Below, in pieces: positions 1 through 8,284 of a stretch of DNA of 64,000 bases (position 1 is the first letter of the stretch; each line of letters starts with the position of its first letter). The stretch comes from Cystobacter fuscus DSM 2262 (GTDB lineage Bacteria; Myxococcota; Myxococcia; Myxococcales; Myxococcaceae), in the NCBI RefSeq assembly GCF_000335475.2, contig NZ_ANAH02000017.1:1-64000 (forward strand). Direction: 5' to 3'. The translations under genes and the position numbers were made by a program. The notes below the pieces were generated by a model. The model saw nothing but the letters and a program-made list of their open reading frames with translations, searched no databases and was not told where the DNA came from.

Positions 1-152
1 AACTGCCCCGGCCTACCCGACAACGAGGGACCCGAGTCAGAACGAGACGCGGCGTAGACGGTTGAGCCCACTCCCCTTGAATGCTTCCGCGGACTTGCGA
101 GTTGGCGCGTGCGGTGCATCCGGCCTGGCGGAGCGCAGGCAGGGGGACGGGG

Positions 153-1082
153 ATGGGCTGGCCGTTGAGGATGTTCCAGGAGGAGGGCTACTACTTCGTC
201 ACGTCCAGGTGCTTCCAGGGGCGGCTGCTGCTCCGCCCCAGCGTGGAGGTGAACGAGGTGGTGGGCGGAGTGCTGGCCCGCGCCGTCCAGCAGAGCGTCG
301 GCACCGTGCGGCTGTACGCCTTCACCTTCGCCTCCAATCACTTCCACCTGTTGGTCTGGGCACGAGGGGCCGCGCTCGCCGGCTTCATGCAATACCTGCG
401 CGCCAACCTCTCCAAGAAGGTAGGGAGGTTGGTGGATTGGAGCGGAGGTTTCTGGGAGAGGCGCTACTCAGCGGAGCCGGTGCTGGACGACACCGCGCTG
501 GTGGGCCGGCTGCGCTATGTGCTGGCCCATGGGGTGAAAGAGGGGCTGGTGGACAAGAGCGCGGAGTGGCCGGGGCTCACGTGCCTGCCGCAACTGCTGG
601 GGCCAGCACGGCGGATGTTCCGGTGGTTCAACTGGACGAAGCGCTGGAGCAAACGCGGAAGCGAGGACATGGCGGGAGAGGGGCGCTTCGCACAGGAATG
701 GGCTGAGCCGGTGGAACTGGAACTCGCGCCACTGCCGTGCTGGGAAGGACTGAAGGAGGAGCAGAGGCAGAGTGCGGTGCGGGGGCTCGTGGAGCAAGTG
801 GAAGCCGAGGCGCGAACCCGGGGCATGCCCGTATTGGGAGCGAGCGCCGTGAGGGCGCAGCACCCTCATACCCGGCCCGAGCAGCTCAAGAGAAGCCCGA
901 GGCCATTGGGGCATGCCTCCACGCGTCAGGCGTTGAAGGAACTGCGCGAGCAATACCGGGCCTTCGTCGCGGCATTTCGAGAGGCGGCGGTTCGGTGGAG
1001 TCGGGGGGATTTCTTGGCCTGCTTTCCTCCCTTCTCCTTTCCGCCACGTGTCGCGTCAGGTCGTACTGCTCAAATTCTTTGA
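153..1082 (+). CDS. RAYT / Y1-type (IS200-like) transposase
   Basis: 309-residue single-strand DNA transposase-like protein of the Y1 (HUH) superfamily, probably a REP-associated tyrosine transposase. The HUH motif reads NHFHLLV, about residue 90, and is followed by MQYLRANLSKK, whose Tyr is the likely nucleophile. The Y1 domain occupies roughly residues 5-165; the last 140 residues are a basic, proline-containing extension seen in many myxobacterial members. I chose ATG 153 because a GGGGGACGGGG tract lies just upstream; an in-frame ATG at 81 would add 24 unlike residues. No terminal inverted repeats or partner tnpB were found, as expected for a domesticated RAYT. A REP-like repeat occurs twice in this window (7534 and 21847), but a link to this gene is inference. 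Confidence 0.8.
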   Translation: MGWPLRMFQEEGYYFVTSRCFQGRLLLRPSVEVNEVVGGVLARAVQQSVGTVRLYAFTFASNHFHLLVWARGAALAGFMQYLRANLSKKVGRLVDWSGGFWERRYSAEPVLDDTALVGRLRYVLAHGVKEGLVDKSAEWPGLTCLPQLLGPARRMFRWFNWTKRWSKRGSEDMAGEGRFAQEWAEPVELELAPLPCWEGLKEEQRQSAVRGLVEQVEAEARTRGMPVLGASAVRAQHPHTRPEQLKRSPRPLGHASTRQALKELREQYRAFVAAFREAAVRWSRGDFLACFPPFSFPPRVASGRTAQIL

Positions 1083-1261
1083 CACCTTCGAGGGGCTCAT
1101 TCGGCCGCGATACCAAGCGCCTCGGTGTGGGGTCCGGCTTGCGAGGCACCCCGTCGCGCTCGCCATTGCCCACGAAGCGCCGGTAACTGGCCAGCGGGTG
1201 GACCGGCAAGCGCTGGGTAGCCAGCGCGTGGTTCATCGAAGGTCAAATCGACACCAGTGGG

Positions 1262-1299
1262 TTTCGGAACTTGACGGTTTCGATACTTAGCGGTATCGA
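1262..1299. promoter_or_regulatory. Operator region upstream of the aldo/keto reductase
   Basis: Two overlapping dyads lie about 50 bp before the reductase start. The first, 1262-1283, has the form TTTCGGAAC-n5-GGTTTCGA and recurs at 2404 before the TetR gene. The second, 1280-1299, is a perfect inverted repeat TCGATAC-n6-GTATCGA. Both look like binding sites for a dimeric repressor, most simply the neighbouring TetR protein. Confidence 0.6.
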
Positions 1300-1344
1300 T
1301 ATTGGACCGCTGCTTCCCGAGCCGCGGGAGGGAGACGGAAGAAC

Positions 1345-2391
1345 ATGCGCTACAACGTACTCGGCAACAGTGGGCTGTTCGTGTCGGAGCTGTGCCTGGG
1401 CACGATGGTGTTCGGCCCCAGCAGCGGGCGCTACGCCGGGGCCGGCGACGTCGGGCAGGACGACGTGGACCGCATCGTGCGTCGCGCGTTCGACGCGGGG
1501 ATCAACTTCGTCGACACCGCCAATGTCTATGCCGGCGGGCAGTCGGAAGAGATCATCGGCCGCTCGCTCAAGAATCTCGGCATCGCGCGGCACGAGGTGG
1601 TGATCGCGACCAAGGTCGAGCACGCGACGGGCTCGGGACCGAATGATGGCGGGGCCTCGCGCTACCACATCGTGGACCAGCTCAAGAAGAGCCTGCGAAG
1701 GCTTGGCACCGATCACATCGATCTCTATCAGCTCCATGGCTGGGATCCGGCAACGCCCGTCGAGGAGACGGTCCGCGCGCTCGACGACCTCGTGCGGCAG
1801 GGACACGTCCGGTACGTGGGCGTGTCCAACTGGGCGGCGTGGCAGGTCACCAAGGCGCTGGGCGTCGCGGCGCGGCTCAACGCGGTCCCGTTCCAGTCGG
1901 TGCAGGCCTACTATTCGCTCGTCGGTCGAGAGCTGGAGCGCGAGCTCGTGCCCATGCTCCAGACAGAACGACTCGGCCTGTTGGTGTACAGCCCGCTCGC
2001 CGGCGGCTATCTCTCGGGCAAGTACCGGGGAGCCACGAAGGGCGGGCGGCGCTCGATCATCGCGTTTCCCCCGGTGGATGAGGTGAAGGGCGCGCCGGTG
2101 CTCGAAGCGATGGACGGCATCGCGGCGAGACACGGCACGTCACTGGTGGCCGTCGCGCTCGCCTGGCTTCTCCAGCAGCGGGTGGTCACCAGTGTCATCC
2201 TCGGCGTCAAACGACTCGACCAGCTAGAGGAGCACCTGAAGGCGCTGGAGGTTCGGCTGTCGGAGGACGACCTCGGGACGCTCGACGCGGCGAGCGCGCT
2301 GTCGCTCGAGTACCCCGCGTGGATGGTCCAGACGGCCGACGCGGCGCGCACGACGCTCCTGAAGACAGGCGAGCTCCCGGATCCGCGTTGA
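1345..2391 (+). CDS. Aldo/keto reductase
   Basis: 348-residue NAD(P)H-dependent TIM-barrel oxidoreductase, cytosolic. The catalytic tetrad of the AKR family is visible: Asp in FVDTAN, Tyr in NVYAGGQSEE, Lys in VVIATKVE and His in YQLHGWD. The cofactor-binding region YVGVSNWAAWQ follows, and VTSVILGVKRLDQLEE matches the C-terminal phosphate-binding part. The family reduces aldehydes and ketones; the substrate cannot be read from sequence. The gene begins a TetR-associated group (reductase, TetR, DUF1761 protein), all on the plus strand, with a shared operator motif before the first two. Length is normal for the family. Confidence 0.9.
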   Translation: MRYNVLGNSGLFVSELCLGTMVFGPSSGRYAGAGDVGQDDVDRIVRRAFDAGINFVDTANVYAGGQSEEIIGRSLKNLGIARHEVVIATKVEHATGSGPNDGGASRYHIVDQLKKSLRRLGTDHIDLYQLHGWDPATPVEETVRALDDLVRQGHVRYVGVSNWAAWQVTKALGVAARLNAVPFQSVQAYYSLVGRELERELVPMLQTERLGLLVYSPLAGGYLSGKYRGATKGGRRSIIAFPPVDEVKGAPVLEAMDGIAARHGTSLVAVALAWLLQQRVVTSVILGVKRLDQLEEHLKALEVRLSEDDLGTLDAASALSLEYPAWMVQTADAARTTLLKTGELPDPR

Positions 2392-2403
2392 CACCTCGCG
2401 GCC

Positions 2404-2429
2404 TTTCGGAACCTCATGGTTTCGAAACC
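2404..2429. promoter_or_regulatory. TetR operator candidate (autoregulatory)
   Basis: An imperfect 24-bp palindrome, 2404-2427, has half-sites TTTCGgAACC and GGTTtCGAAA, and contains the perfect 12-mer GGTTTCGAAACC at 2418-2429. It sits 30 bp before the TetR start and shares the TTTCGGAAC-n5-GGTTTCGA pattern with 1262-1283. Two sites in front of the regulator and its neighbour are the usual arrangement for TetR autoregulation. Confidence 0.6.
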
Positions 2430-2459
2430 CATGGGCATCCGCATAGGGAGATACACGAC

Positions 2460-3158
2460 ATGCCTCAGTCCCCTGACGAACCCGTCGAGACCGCGCCAGC
2501 GCAGTCGGGGCGCAAGCGAGACCCCTCGCGCGACGCCGCCATCCTCGACGCCACGCTCGAGGTCCTCGCCGAGGTGGGCGCCGAAGGTCTGACGATGGAC
2601 CTGGTGTCCGCGCGAGCGGGGGCCGGCAAGGCGACCATCTACCGCCGCTGGACGTCGAAGACCGAGCTCATCATCGACGCGGTCGCGCGCATGAAGCGCA
2701 ACCAGGTCGATCTCCAGCAGCTCCCCGACACGGGCACGCTCCGCGGTGACCTGCTCGGCCTGTTCAAGCCGCAGTCGCTCGAGGAAAACGAACGCAAGCT
2801 CAAGATCATGACGGCGCTCGCGGCGCTGATCTCACAAGACCCGGCACTCGCCGAGGCCGCCAACAGCGCGATGGTGGAGCCGTGGGCCGAAGCACATACC
2901 GCGCTGATGCGGCGAGCCGTCGCGCGCGGCGAGGTGTCGGCCTCCGCCGACATCGGCACGCTCTCCCAGGTCATTCCGGCGATGGCCGCCTACCGCGCCC
3001 TCGTCCAGCGCAAGCCGTTCGACCTGGCCTTCCTCGTGTCGATGGTGGACGGAGTCCTCCTGCCGGCCCTGCGCAATCACCCCTCACGGGGCGACGAGGC
3101 CCCGTTGTCCCCACCCGCCACGACCGCGCGGAAACGCGCGAAATCCAAATCAGTCTAG
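2460..3158 (+). CDS. TetR/AcrR family transcriptional regulator
   Basis: 232-residue one-component repressor. The N-terminal helix-turn-helix spans about residues 25-70, with TMDLVSARAGAGKATIYRRW matching the TetR signature; a C-terminal ligand-binding helical domain of the TetR_C type follows (LKIMTALAALISQDPALAE). The start is ATG 2460, preceded by GGGAG at 2446-2450; an in-frame upstream ATG at 2319 overlaps the reductase and is rejected. It lies 69 bp after the reductase and 7 bp before a DUF1761 gene, so all three probably form one unit. Operator-like palindromes precede both this gene and the reductase. The inducer is unknown. Confidence 0.9.
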   Translation: MPQSPDEPVETAPAQSGRKRDPSRDAAILDATLEVLAEVGAEGLTMDLVSARAGAGKATIYRRWTSKTELIIDAVARMKRNQVDLQQLPDTGTLRGDLLGLFKPQSLEENERKLKIMTALAALISQDPALAEAANSAMVEPWAEAHTALMRRAVARGEVSASADIGTLSQVIPAMAAYRALVQRKPFDLAFLVSMVDGVLLPALRNHPSRGDEAPLSPPATTARKRAKSKSV

Positions 3159-3165
3159 GAACCCA

Positions 3166-3591
3166 ATGACAAACATCTCCGATGCAGTGACTCGAATCAA
3201 CTGGCTCGCAGTCCTGGCCGCGACCTTCGCCTGCACCGTGCTCGGCGGACTGTGGTTCACCGCGCTGTTCGGCAAGGCCTATGCCTCCGTCCTTGGCCGG
3301 GCGCACGACCCGAAGGCGAAGCCCGCGCCCATCTTCATCGTGGGGCCGCTCGTCTGCACGCTGATCGCGGTGCTCACCAGCGCGACCCTGATCAAGGCCT
3401 TGAACCTCACCTCGGTCGGTGACGCCATCACCTTCGGGGCGGTGGTCGGCTTCGGCTACTTCGTCTCGACCATGGCGAACACCGCCATCAACCCCAACAT
3501 GCCGCGCCCGCTGATGTACAGCCTGGTCAGCGGGCCCTACTTCTTCCTCCTGAGCATCATCACCAGCCTCATCCTCGTGACGATGCCCTAG
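3166..3591 (+). CDS. DUF1761 membrane protein
   Basis: 141-residue inner-membrane protein with four predicted hydrophobic segments (about residues 12-35, 52-75, 84-105 and 115-140). INWLAVLAATFACTVLGGLW followed by a short FGKAY loop is typical of the DUF1761 family, which has no known biochemical function. It begins 7 bp after the TetR stop, so it is very likely cotranscribed with and controlled by that regulator. Codon use matches its neighbours and the length is that of the whole family domain, so it appears intact. Confidence 0.8.
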   Translation: MTNISDAVTRINWLAVLAATFACTVLGGLWFTALFGKAYASVLGRAHDPKAKPAPIFIVGPLVCTLIAVLTSATLIKALNLTSVGDAITFGAVVGFGYFVSTMANTAINPNMPRPLMYSLVSGPYFFLLSIITSLILVTMP

Positions 3592-3627
3592 CGAGATTGC
3601 CCTCTCCATCGCACAGCCAGCCGAGTC

Positions 3628-5229
3628 TCATCGCGCGGCGGTCCCGCCCTTGAGCAGCTGCCGGGCCACGTGCTCGGCGGTGAACTGGCCGCCCCTGCAG
3701 CCGTCCGGGGGCTGGCCCCCCGCGTACGCGTTGGGCTTGGGCGCGCAGACGAAGGTCTGCTTGTGCTCGTCGCCCAGCACCTCCTCGGCCCACTTCTTCA
3801 GCTCGGCCGCCTTGCCCTGCGCCTTGGCCTCGAAGGCCAGCTGCAGCTTCGCCTCCAGCCGCAAGTCCGCGGTGGGCCACTTGCTCTCCTTGGGCAGCGC
3901 CTCGAGCCCCTTCATCCCCTCGCGGTAGAGCGCCAGTGCCTCGGCGCGCTTCTTCTCCAGATCCGCCACGCCCGCGAGGATGACGTACCCCTCGGGAAAG
4001 CCCTGGAGCTGCCCCCGCTTCTTCGCCCCGCGCAGCAGTGCCATCGCCTGCTCCCGCTCCGGGCCCACCACACCGCGCAGGAGCCGGCGCAGGCTCTCCG
4101 TGGCCCGTTTGCGCAGCCGCTCCTCGCCGTCCTGGCAGAAGGGCAGGGCGCGCTCGACGGCCTTGGCCCTCAAGGGCGGCTGTGCCAGCACCCCCAGGGC
4201 GTACTCCCGCACCTGCACCGACGGATCTGTCAGCGCCAGCGGCAGCGCCCGCTCCGCCACCGCCTCCCCGCGGCTGCCCAGGAAGTCCATGGCGCGCGCG
4301 CGCAGCAGCTCGGGCTCCCGCCGCTCCTCCAGCACGCGCAGGCCGAAGGCCTCCGCCTCCGCGGGCACACGCTGCCGCAGCGCCTGGAACACCTTCTCGT
4401 TCCGCTCCGGCACCCCCGCCGGCAGCCGTGCCAGCGCGCGCACCTCCTCCTCCGTGCCAGTGGCCCCAAGCCCCATCACCGCCATCGCCTGCAGCCGGGG
4501 CTGCGTGCCGGGGGCCCGCAGCAACTCCTGCCAGAAGTGGCTGAGCGCCGCATCGCCTCCCTCCTTCACATCCATCGAGCGCTCCAGCAGCTCCTGCGCC
4601 AGCCGCTGGCGCTGTGGGGGCTCCGAGGCGCCCTGGTAGGTCTGGATCAGCTCCGCCGTGCTCTTCTCGGGGACGGGCGCGTCCCGCGTGAGCTGCCGCG
4701 TCTTCGGCTCGAAGCGCACGGCCGTGCCCTTGGGCTGCGCGTACATGGGCGGCACCTTGCCCCCGGTGGGCACCTCCAGCACGAGCAACTCACCCTCGAA
4801 GCGGGCCGCGCTCACCCACTGCTGGCCGCAGCTCGTCTGGGGCAGCTTGCGCTTCTCGCCCGCGGTGAGCTGAGGCTCCAGCGACAGCTTCCGTGCCTCG
4901 CCCCCCGGGCCATAGACGGTGAACTCGGCGGAGAAGTCGTCCACCAGCGCCACGTACGGGCCGCTCGGCGACAAGAGCGCCTGCTGCTCGTAGGGGGCCT
5001 CCTGGAGCGTGTGCTCCCAGAGCTTCTTGTCCGAGCGCACCTCGCGCAGCGACAGCGTGGCCGGGCCGAAGGTGCGCTCCCCCACGCGAGAGGACAGCTC
5101 GAAGGCCCCGTCCGCCGTCCGCTTCGTCCAGGAGCGGGGCACCGCCAGGGAGCATGCCAGCGCCCCCCAGGGTACGAGGAGCAGCACGGCGCTGAGCAGC
5201 AGGAGACCACGTGCCAGGCATCGGAGCAT
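3628..5229 (-). CDS. Exported HEAT-repeat-like protein
   Basis: 533-residue protein with an N-terminal signal sequence (MLRCLARGLLLLSAVLLLVPWGALAC; the Cys could be a lipobox). Residues 30-180 are beta-rich and unassigned. Residues 210-430 consist of helical pairs such as AERALPLALTDPSVQVREYALGVL, which resemble HEAT/armadillo repeats. The C-terminal part (DLEKKRAEALALYREGMKGL) resembles TPR-like helices, and the end is Cys-containing (FVCAPKP, DGCRGG). The reading frame runs on upstream to 5712, but the upstream part is a transposase remnant, so I start at ATG 5229 where the signal peptide begins. No clear ribosome site precedes it. Likely a periplasmic scaffold or adaptor; the function is unknown. 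Confidence 0.7.
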   Translation of the reverse strand: MLRCLARGLLLLSAVLLLVPWGALACSLAVPRSWTKRTADGAFELSSRVGERTFGPATLSLREVRSDKKLWEHTLQEAPYEQQALLSPSGPYVALVDDFSAEFTVYGPGGEARKLSLEPQLTAGEKRKLPQTSCGQQWVSAARFEGELLVLEVPTGGKVPPMYAQPKGTAVRFEPKTRQLTRDAPVPEKSTAELIQTYQGASEPPQRQRLAQELLERSMDVKEGGDAALSHFWQELLRAPGTQPRLQAMAVMGLGATGTEEEVRALARLPAGVPERNEKVFQALRQRVPAEAEAFGLRVLEERREPELLRARAMDFLGSRGEAVAERALPLALTDPSVQVREYALGVLAQPPLRAKAVERALPFCQDGEERLRKRATESLRRLLRGVVGPEREQAMALLRGAKKRGQLQGFPEGYVILAGVADLEKKRAEALALYREGMKGLEALPKESKWPTADLRLEAKLQLAFEAKAQGKAAELKKWAEEVLGDEHKQTFVCAPKPNAYAGGQPPDGCRGGQFTAEHVARQLLKGGTAAR

Positions 5230-5421
5230 GCGCGAGACGCTAGCCGCTGCCGGCCCGTGGGACAAAGGTCCCAGGGGCCCAGGGCGTGGGTCAGACGACT
5301 CGTAGGACGGCAGCAGGTAGACGGAGGGGAGCAGCTCTCGGCCAGGAAGAAGGACGTGACAGTGTAGCGCCAGTGCGAGCCGGCCTCCGGAGTCACTTGC
5401 GTCACCCCATGTGGCGCATAG

Positions 5422-5453
5422 GCGGAAGAGAGGCCGTGCGGAAGAGAGGCCGT
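5422..5453. repeat. 16-bp tandem duplication
   Basis: The unit GCGGAAGAGAGGCCGT occurs twice head to tail, between the HEAT-like gene and the transposase remnant. It may be a scar of rearrangement at this insertion-prone junction. Confidence 0.7.
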
Positions 5454-5490
5454 GTGGAGGGAGAGGGATGGAGCGGAGGGGCCGAGGAGG

Positions 5491-5712
5491 GCCGCTGTCG
5501 CCCCTCTCCAAAAACCCCGTTTCGTCCACCACGAGCACACTGCACTCGCCCAGCCGCTGTCGCGCGTACGCCAGAACGTCATCACGTACGGCCGCCTCAT
5601 CCCACTTCGCCCGGAGCAAGAGATGCTGGACGCAATATGGCGCGGCCGCACCTGCCTCCGCGGCCAAGCCCCATGCGTTATTTCTCTCTGATCGCGAGAG
5701 CAATGCTTTCAC
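5491..5712 (-). pseudogene. IS701-family transposase remnant
   Basis: About 74 residues resemble the middle of IS701/IS4-type DDE transposases: ERNNAWGLAAEAG, then PYCVQHLL with a WDEAAVRDDV helix, then CSVLVVDETGFLERG, which carries the first catalytic Asp region. The N-terminal domain is missing, because an in-frame stop lies about 24 bp upstream of GTG 5712, and everything after the VVDETGF strand is lost. The frame continues by chance into the next gene on the same strand. This dead fragment marks past mobile-element activity beside the lower-GC decarboxylase gene at 5935. Confidence 0.75.
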
Positions 5713-5934
5713 GCACCCGCGCTGTGAATCGCTTCACGGCGGGAGAGTGAGGCACGTCACATCGCCGGAGGAGCATGGATGCGATTCTGGCTTCTCCCAG
5801 GACAGAGGCTCCTTCTGGCCGAAGCCCAATCGTCGCTGCGATGTCGACGAGGTCAGGACTTCAGCCAGGTAGACCGTGAAGGGACAGCCCTGGGTGAATC
5901 ACGCCAAGAGCGTGCCAAAGCAAGGGAGAGAGCA

Positions 5935-7350
5935 ATGAATCACAAGAAGACCGAGAAGTTCCTCCAATCTCCGAAGAGGCCTCGCGTCATCGAGGAAGGC
6001 AAGAACATCCTCGACCTCGAAAAGGCGGGTCCCATCCAGATGGGATTCTGGGTCCCCAACCGAGTGTGGGCTACGGCAAAGTTCCTTGTTCCCCTTCGCC
6101 ACGCCATCGCGGCCAAGAAGAAGGAGGGCGAACTCGCCCCCATGCGGCCGGAGATCAAGGCGTTCAAGGACTGGGTGACGACGCACAGCGTATACCGCAT
6201 GTGGGTCACGTCGATGATCGACCAGGCGAACGACTTCGTCCGGAGTCTCGATCCGGAGACTCAAGAGAGCATCAAGGACAAGGATGGCGATGTGCTTTGG
6301 ATCGAGGACTTCGACTCCCTTTTCGATATCCTCAACGAGATCATTTCCACGTCTCCCTCCTTCAACACGACGGCTCAAGTCGGAACTCCGATGAACGGAC
6401 TCCTGGCGATCGCCATGGCCACCGAAGCAGGACTGGCATTGTTTCACGATACGACCTTCAACCTCCAGTTCAAGAAAGTTCTCGATGCGTGGAACACGTT
6501 CCTCAAGAGCGAGGACTCGCTCGACAAGCTCGACATCCACAACCCAGAAAAGGAAGGCTCGTGGATCTCCAAGGCTGCATGGAAGGCCGGCGTATGGGAG
6601 CAGATGATTCACGACGCCACCAAGCCCGGGTATGGCTATGACTCGTGGAATTCATTCTTCATTCGGAAGTTCGTGCCCAACGCTCGTCCTTTCGAGGGGA
6701 ATCCCGAAACCGATATCAACATTGGTTGCGAGACCACGCCATGGCAATACAGTGATTACCTCGCCTTCGAGACGGACTTCTGGGTCAAGGACGTCAATTA
6801 CTCACTGCTCGACATCTTCGCGGGGCAGGAGCACTGGGCGCGGCTCTTCGAGGGAGGTCAACTCTACCAAGGGTTCCTCTCCGCGACGCACTACCACCGG
6901 TGGAATGCGCCGCTCAACGGCACCCTGGTGCGCTCATGGGTGCAGCCGGGGACCTACTTCGCGCAGCGTCCGGGTCAGGGCGAAGGGCAAGGCACCTGGG
7001 AAGGAACCGAATCGGAGCCTTACCTCGGCCACGTCGCGGCGCGCGCCATCTTCATTTTCAAGCACGAACGATGCGGCTACGTCGCCCTCATCTGCATTGG
7101 AATGGTCGAGGTATCGACGTGCGTCATCGAGCCGGAATTCATCGTGGATGAAGGCGCCCCGCCCGTCACCATCTCTCGCGGGACCGAGATTGGCCACTTC
7201 GAGTTCGGCGGGTCGACCCACATGATGATCTTCCAGAAGGACAAGGTGCGTCTGGAGGACTGGGCACTCCAGGCGGAGACGCACCATGACGACCCCAAGC
7301 CCACCCCGCTGGGCAGCGTCATCGCCCGAGCCACGGGACACGAAGACTGA
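5935..7350 (+). CDS. PsiD-like / phosphatidylserine-decarboxylase family protein
   Basis: 471-residue protein of the pyruvoyl-dependent phosphatidylserine decarboxylase (PSD) superfamily. Residues 60-175 look like the PSD-associated N-terminal domain (PSDC); residues 180-460 are the PSD domain. The self-cleavage motif is F424-G-G-S427-T-H, matching the GST/GSS motif that yields the pyruvoyl group. From memory it follows fungal PsiD (L-tryptophan decarboxylase) closely, in segments such as LQFKKVLDAWNTFL, YGYDSWNSFFIRKF, QGFLSATHYHRW, PGTYFAQRP and IGMVEVSTC. The usual HRxHxP reads H321-R-W-N324-A-P, so the second His is Asn. Start ATG 5935 has AAGGGAG upstream. GC is about 57-58% in two 60-bp blocks I counted, against 77% in the HEAT gene, which suggests transfer. 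The substrate is unknown (amino acid or lipid). Confidence 0.85.
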   Translation: MNHKKTEKFLQSPKRPRVIEEGKNILDLEKAGPIQMGFWVPNRVWATAKFLVPLRHAIAAKKKEGELAPMRPEIKAFKDWVTTHSVYRMWVTSMIDQANDFVRSLDPETQESIKDKDGDVLWIEDFDSLFDILNEIISTSPSFNTTAQVGTPMNGLLAIAMATEAGLALFHDTTFNLQFKKVLDAWNTFLKSEDSLDKLDIHNPEKEGSWISKAAWKAGVWEQMIHDATKPGYGYDSWNSFFIRKFVPNARPFEGNPETDINIGCETTPWQYSDYLAFETDFWVKDVNYSLLDIFAGQEHWARLFEGGQLYQGFLSATHYHRWNAPLNGTLVRSWVQPGTYFAQRPGQGEGQGTWEGTESEPYLGHVAARAIFIFKHERCGYVALICIGMVEVSTCVIEPEFIVDEGAPPVTISRGTEIGHFEFGGSTHMMIFQKDKVRLEDWALQAETHHDDPKPTPLGSVIARATGHED

Positions 7351-7533
7351 CTGAGAGGACTATTGAACTGGGATCCGGGGCTTTCAGCCTCGGCTCGTGG
7401 ACTTTCTTCTGAGGTCGAGAATGGAGCGCTGATTCCCTCAAGTGGGGGCAGAGCCGGGACGTCGCAGGAGGGCTCTCCCAAGCGTGGCAGGGCCGAAGCC
7501 ACAAGAGGCGAGCCCACTGCATGAGGCAGCGGC

Positions 7534-7577
7534 CCTGGGGTGCCACGCTCTCCTCCTCACCTGCTTGGGGGCGCCTA
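7534..7577. repeat. REP-like dispersed repeat, copy A
   Basis: About 45 bp, beginning CCTGGGGTGCCACGCTC and ending CACCTGCTTGGGGG, match 21847-21888 at all but a few positions plus a 2-bp indel. Flanking arms GCCAC (7542) and GTGGC (7580) could pair, giving a hairpin. It may be one copy of a dispersed palindromic element. Confidence 0.5.
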
Positions 7578-7608
7578 CTGTGGCCCCTCTCAGACCTCTG
7601 GCTGCTTC

Positions 7609-7812
7609 ATGGGTCTGACCCTGTACAACGGCGAGTCGAACTACCGAGAGATTGCCTATCAGGTCAATCCGGGCTCAAGCACCATGCGAGTTCGGTACCT
7701 CCGCAGAGGGTACAAACCCCATGCGGGCTCTCTGTTGTTCTCCACCAATTCGGGGGTCTCCTGGAGTCCTGTCGCGCGAGACATGATCTTCGTGACCTAC
7801 CCGCGCAAGTAG
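7609..7812 (+). CDS. Possible small protein or gene fragment
   Basis: 67-residue reading frame (MGLTLYNGESNYREIAYQVN at its start) with sensible residue composition and no match that I recognise. The frame stays open upstream to 7540, but that part lies in the REP-like repeat. There is no convincing ribosome site and no partner. It may be the C-terminal end of a lost secreted beta-sheet protein (WSPVARDMIFVTYPRK at the end). Weak support; it could be non-coding. Confidence 0.25.
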   Translation: MGLTLYNGESNYREIAYQVNPGSSTMRVRYLRRGYKPHAGSLLFSTNSGVSWSPVARDMIFVTYPRK

Positions 7813-8284
7813 CGTTCTCCAGGAGGAGCCGGGGGGCGAGCCGGCTGTCGTCTGTCCGAGCAGGCAGGAGGCGAGGACGCGAGCCTGGCGCGCCGCCGGT
7901 CCTCTGCTTTCCTTTGGAATCCCATCACTCCGGGTGAAGTCTCCGTTCATCGAAGTCTTGAGCCATCAGGCGCTCGGGCCGGGAAGTCTCGTGGAGGGGG
8001 TAGGGCCTTTTTCTATGCATTCGCGTCTCATTCACGAGTGCTTGCGGAGGAAGGGTTGCGTTCAGGGGGGGGCGAGGAGGCGCGGAGGGCCAGCCCGGGA
8101 AAAGAAGAGGTGAATGCCTGGATGAGGGGGGCGCGGTGGAGGGTTGGATCAATACCTGGAGTACGAGTCGCGGGCAGTCCGCGAACTCCGCTCCGGGTCG
8201 CCGCGAGCCAGTGAAGAGGGGACATTCCGAGCTTCTTTCCTGGAGCCTCGTTCGTTCACCTGCATCATTGAGAGGTCTATTTTC
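7813..8284. other. Intergenic region, no gene seen
   Basis: About 470 bp without a supported gene. Short open frames on both strands have poor composition. The last 60 bp include the GAGAGG ribosome site for the lipoprotein at 8285. Confidence 0.5.

Noticed and set aside
3628-5712. Single fused protein of transposase fragment plus HEAT-like protein
   Set aside because: The HEAT-like protein has its own signal peptide at 5229 and the upstream part is a truncated transposase; the join is by chance.
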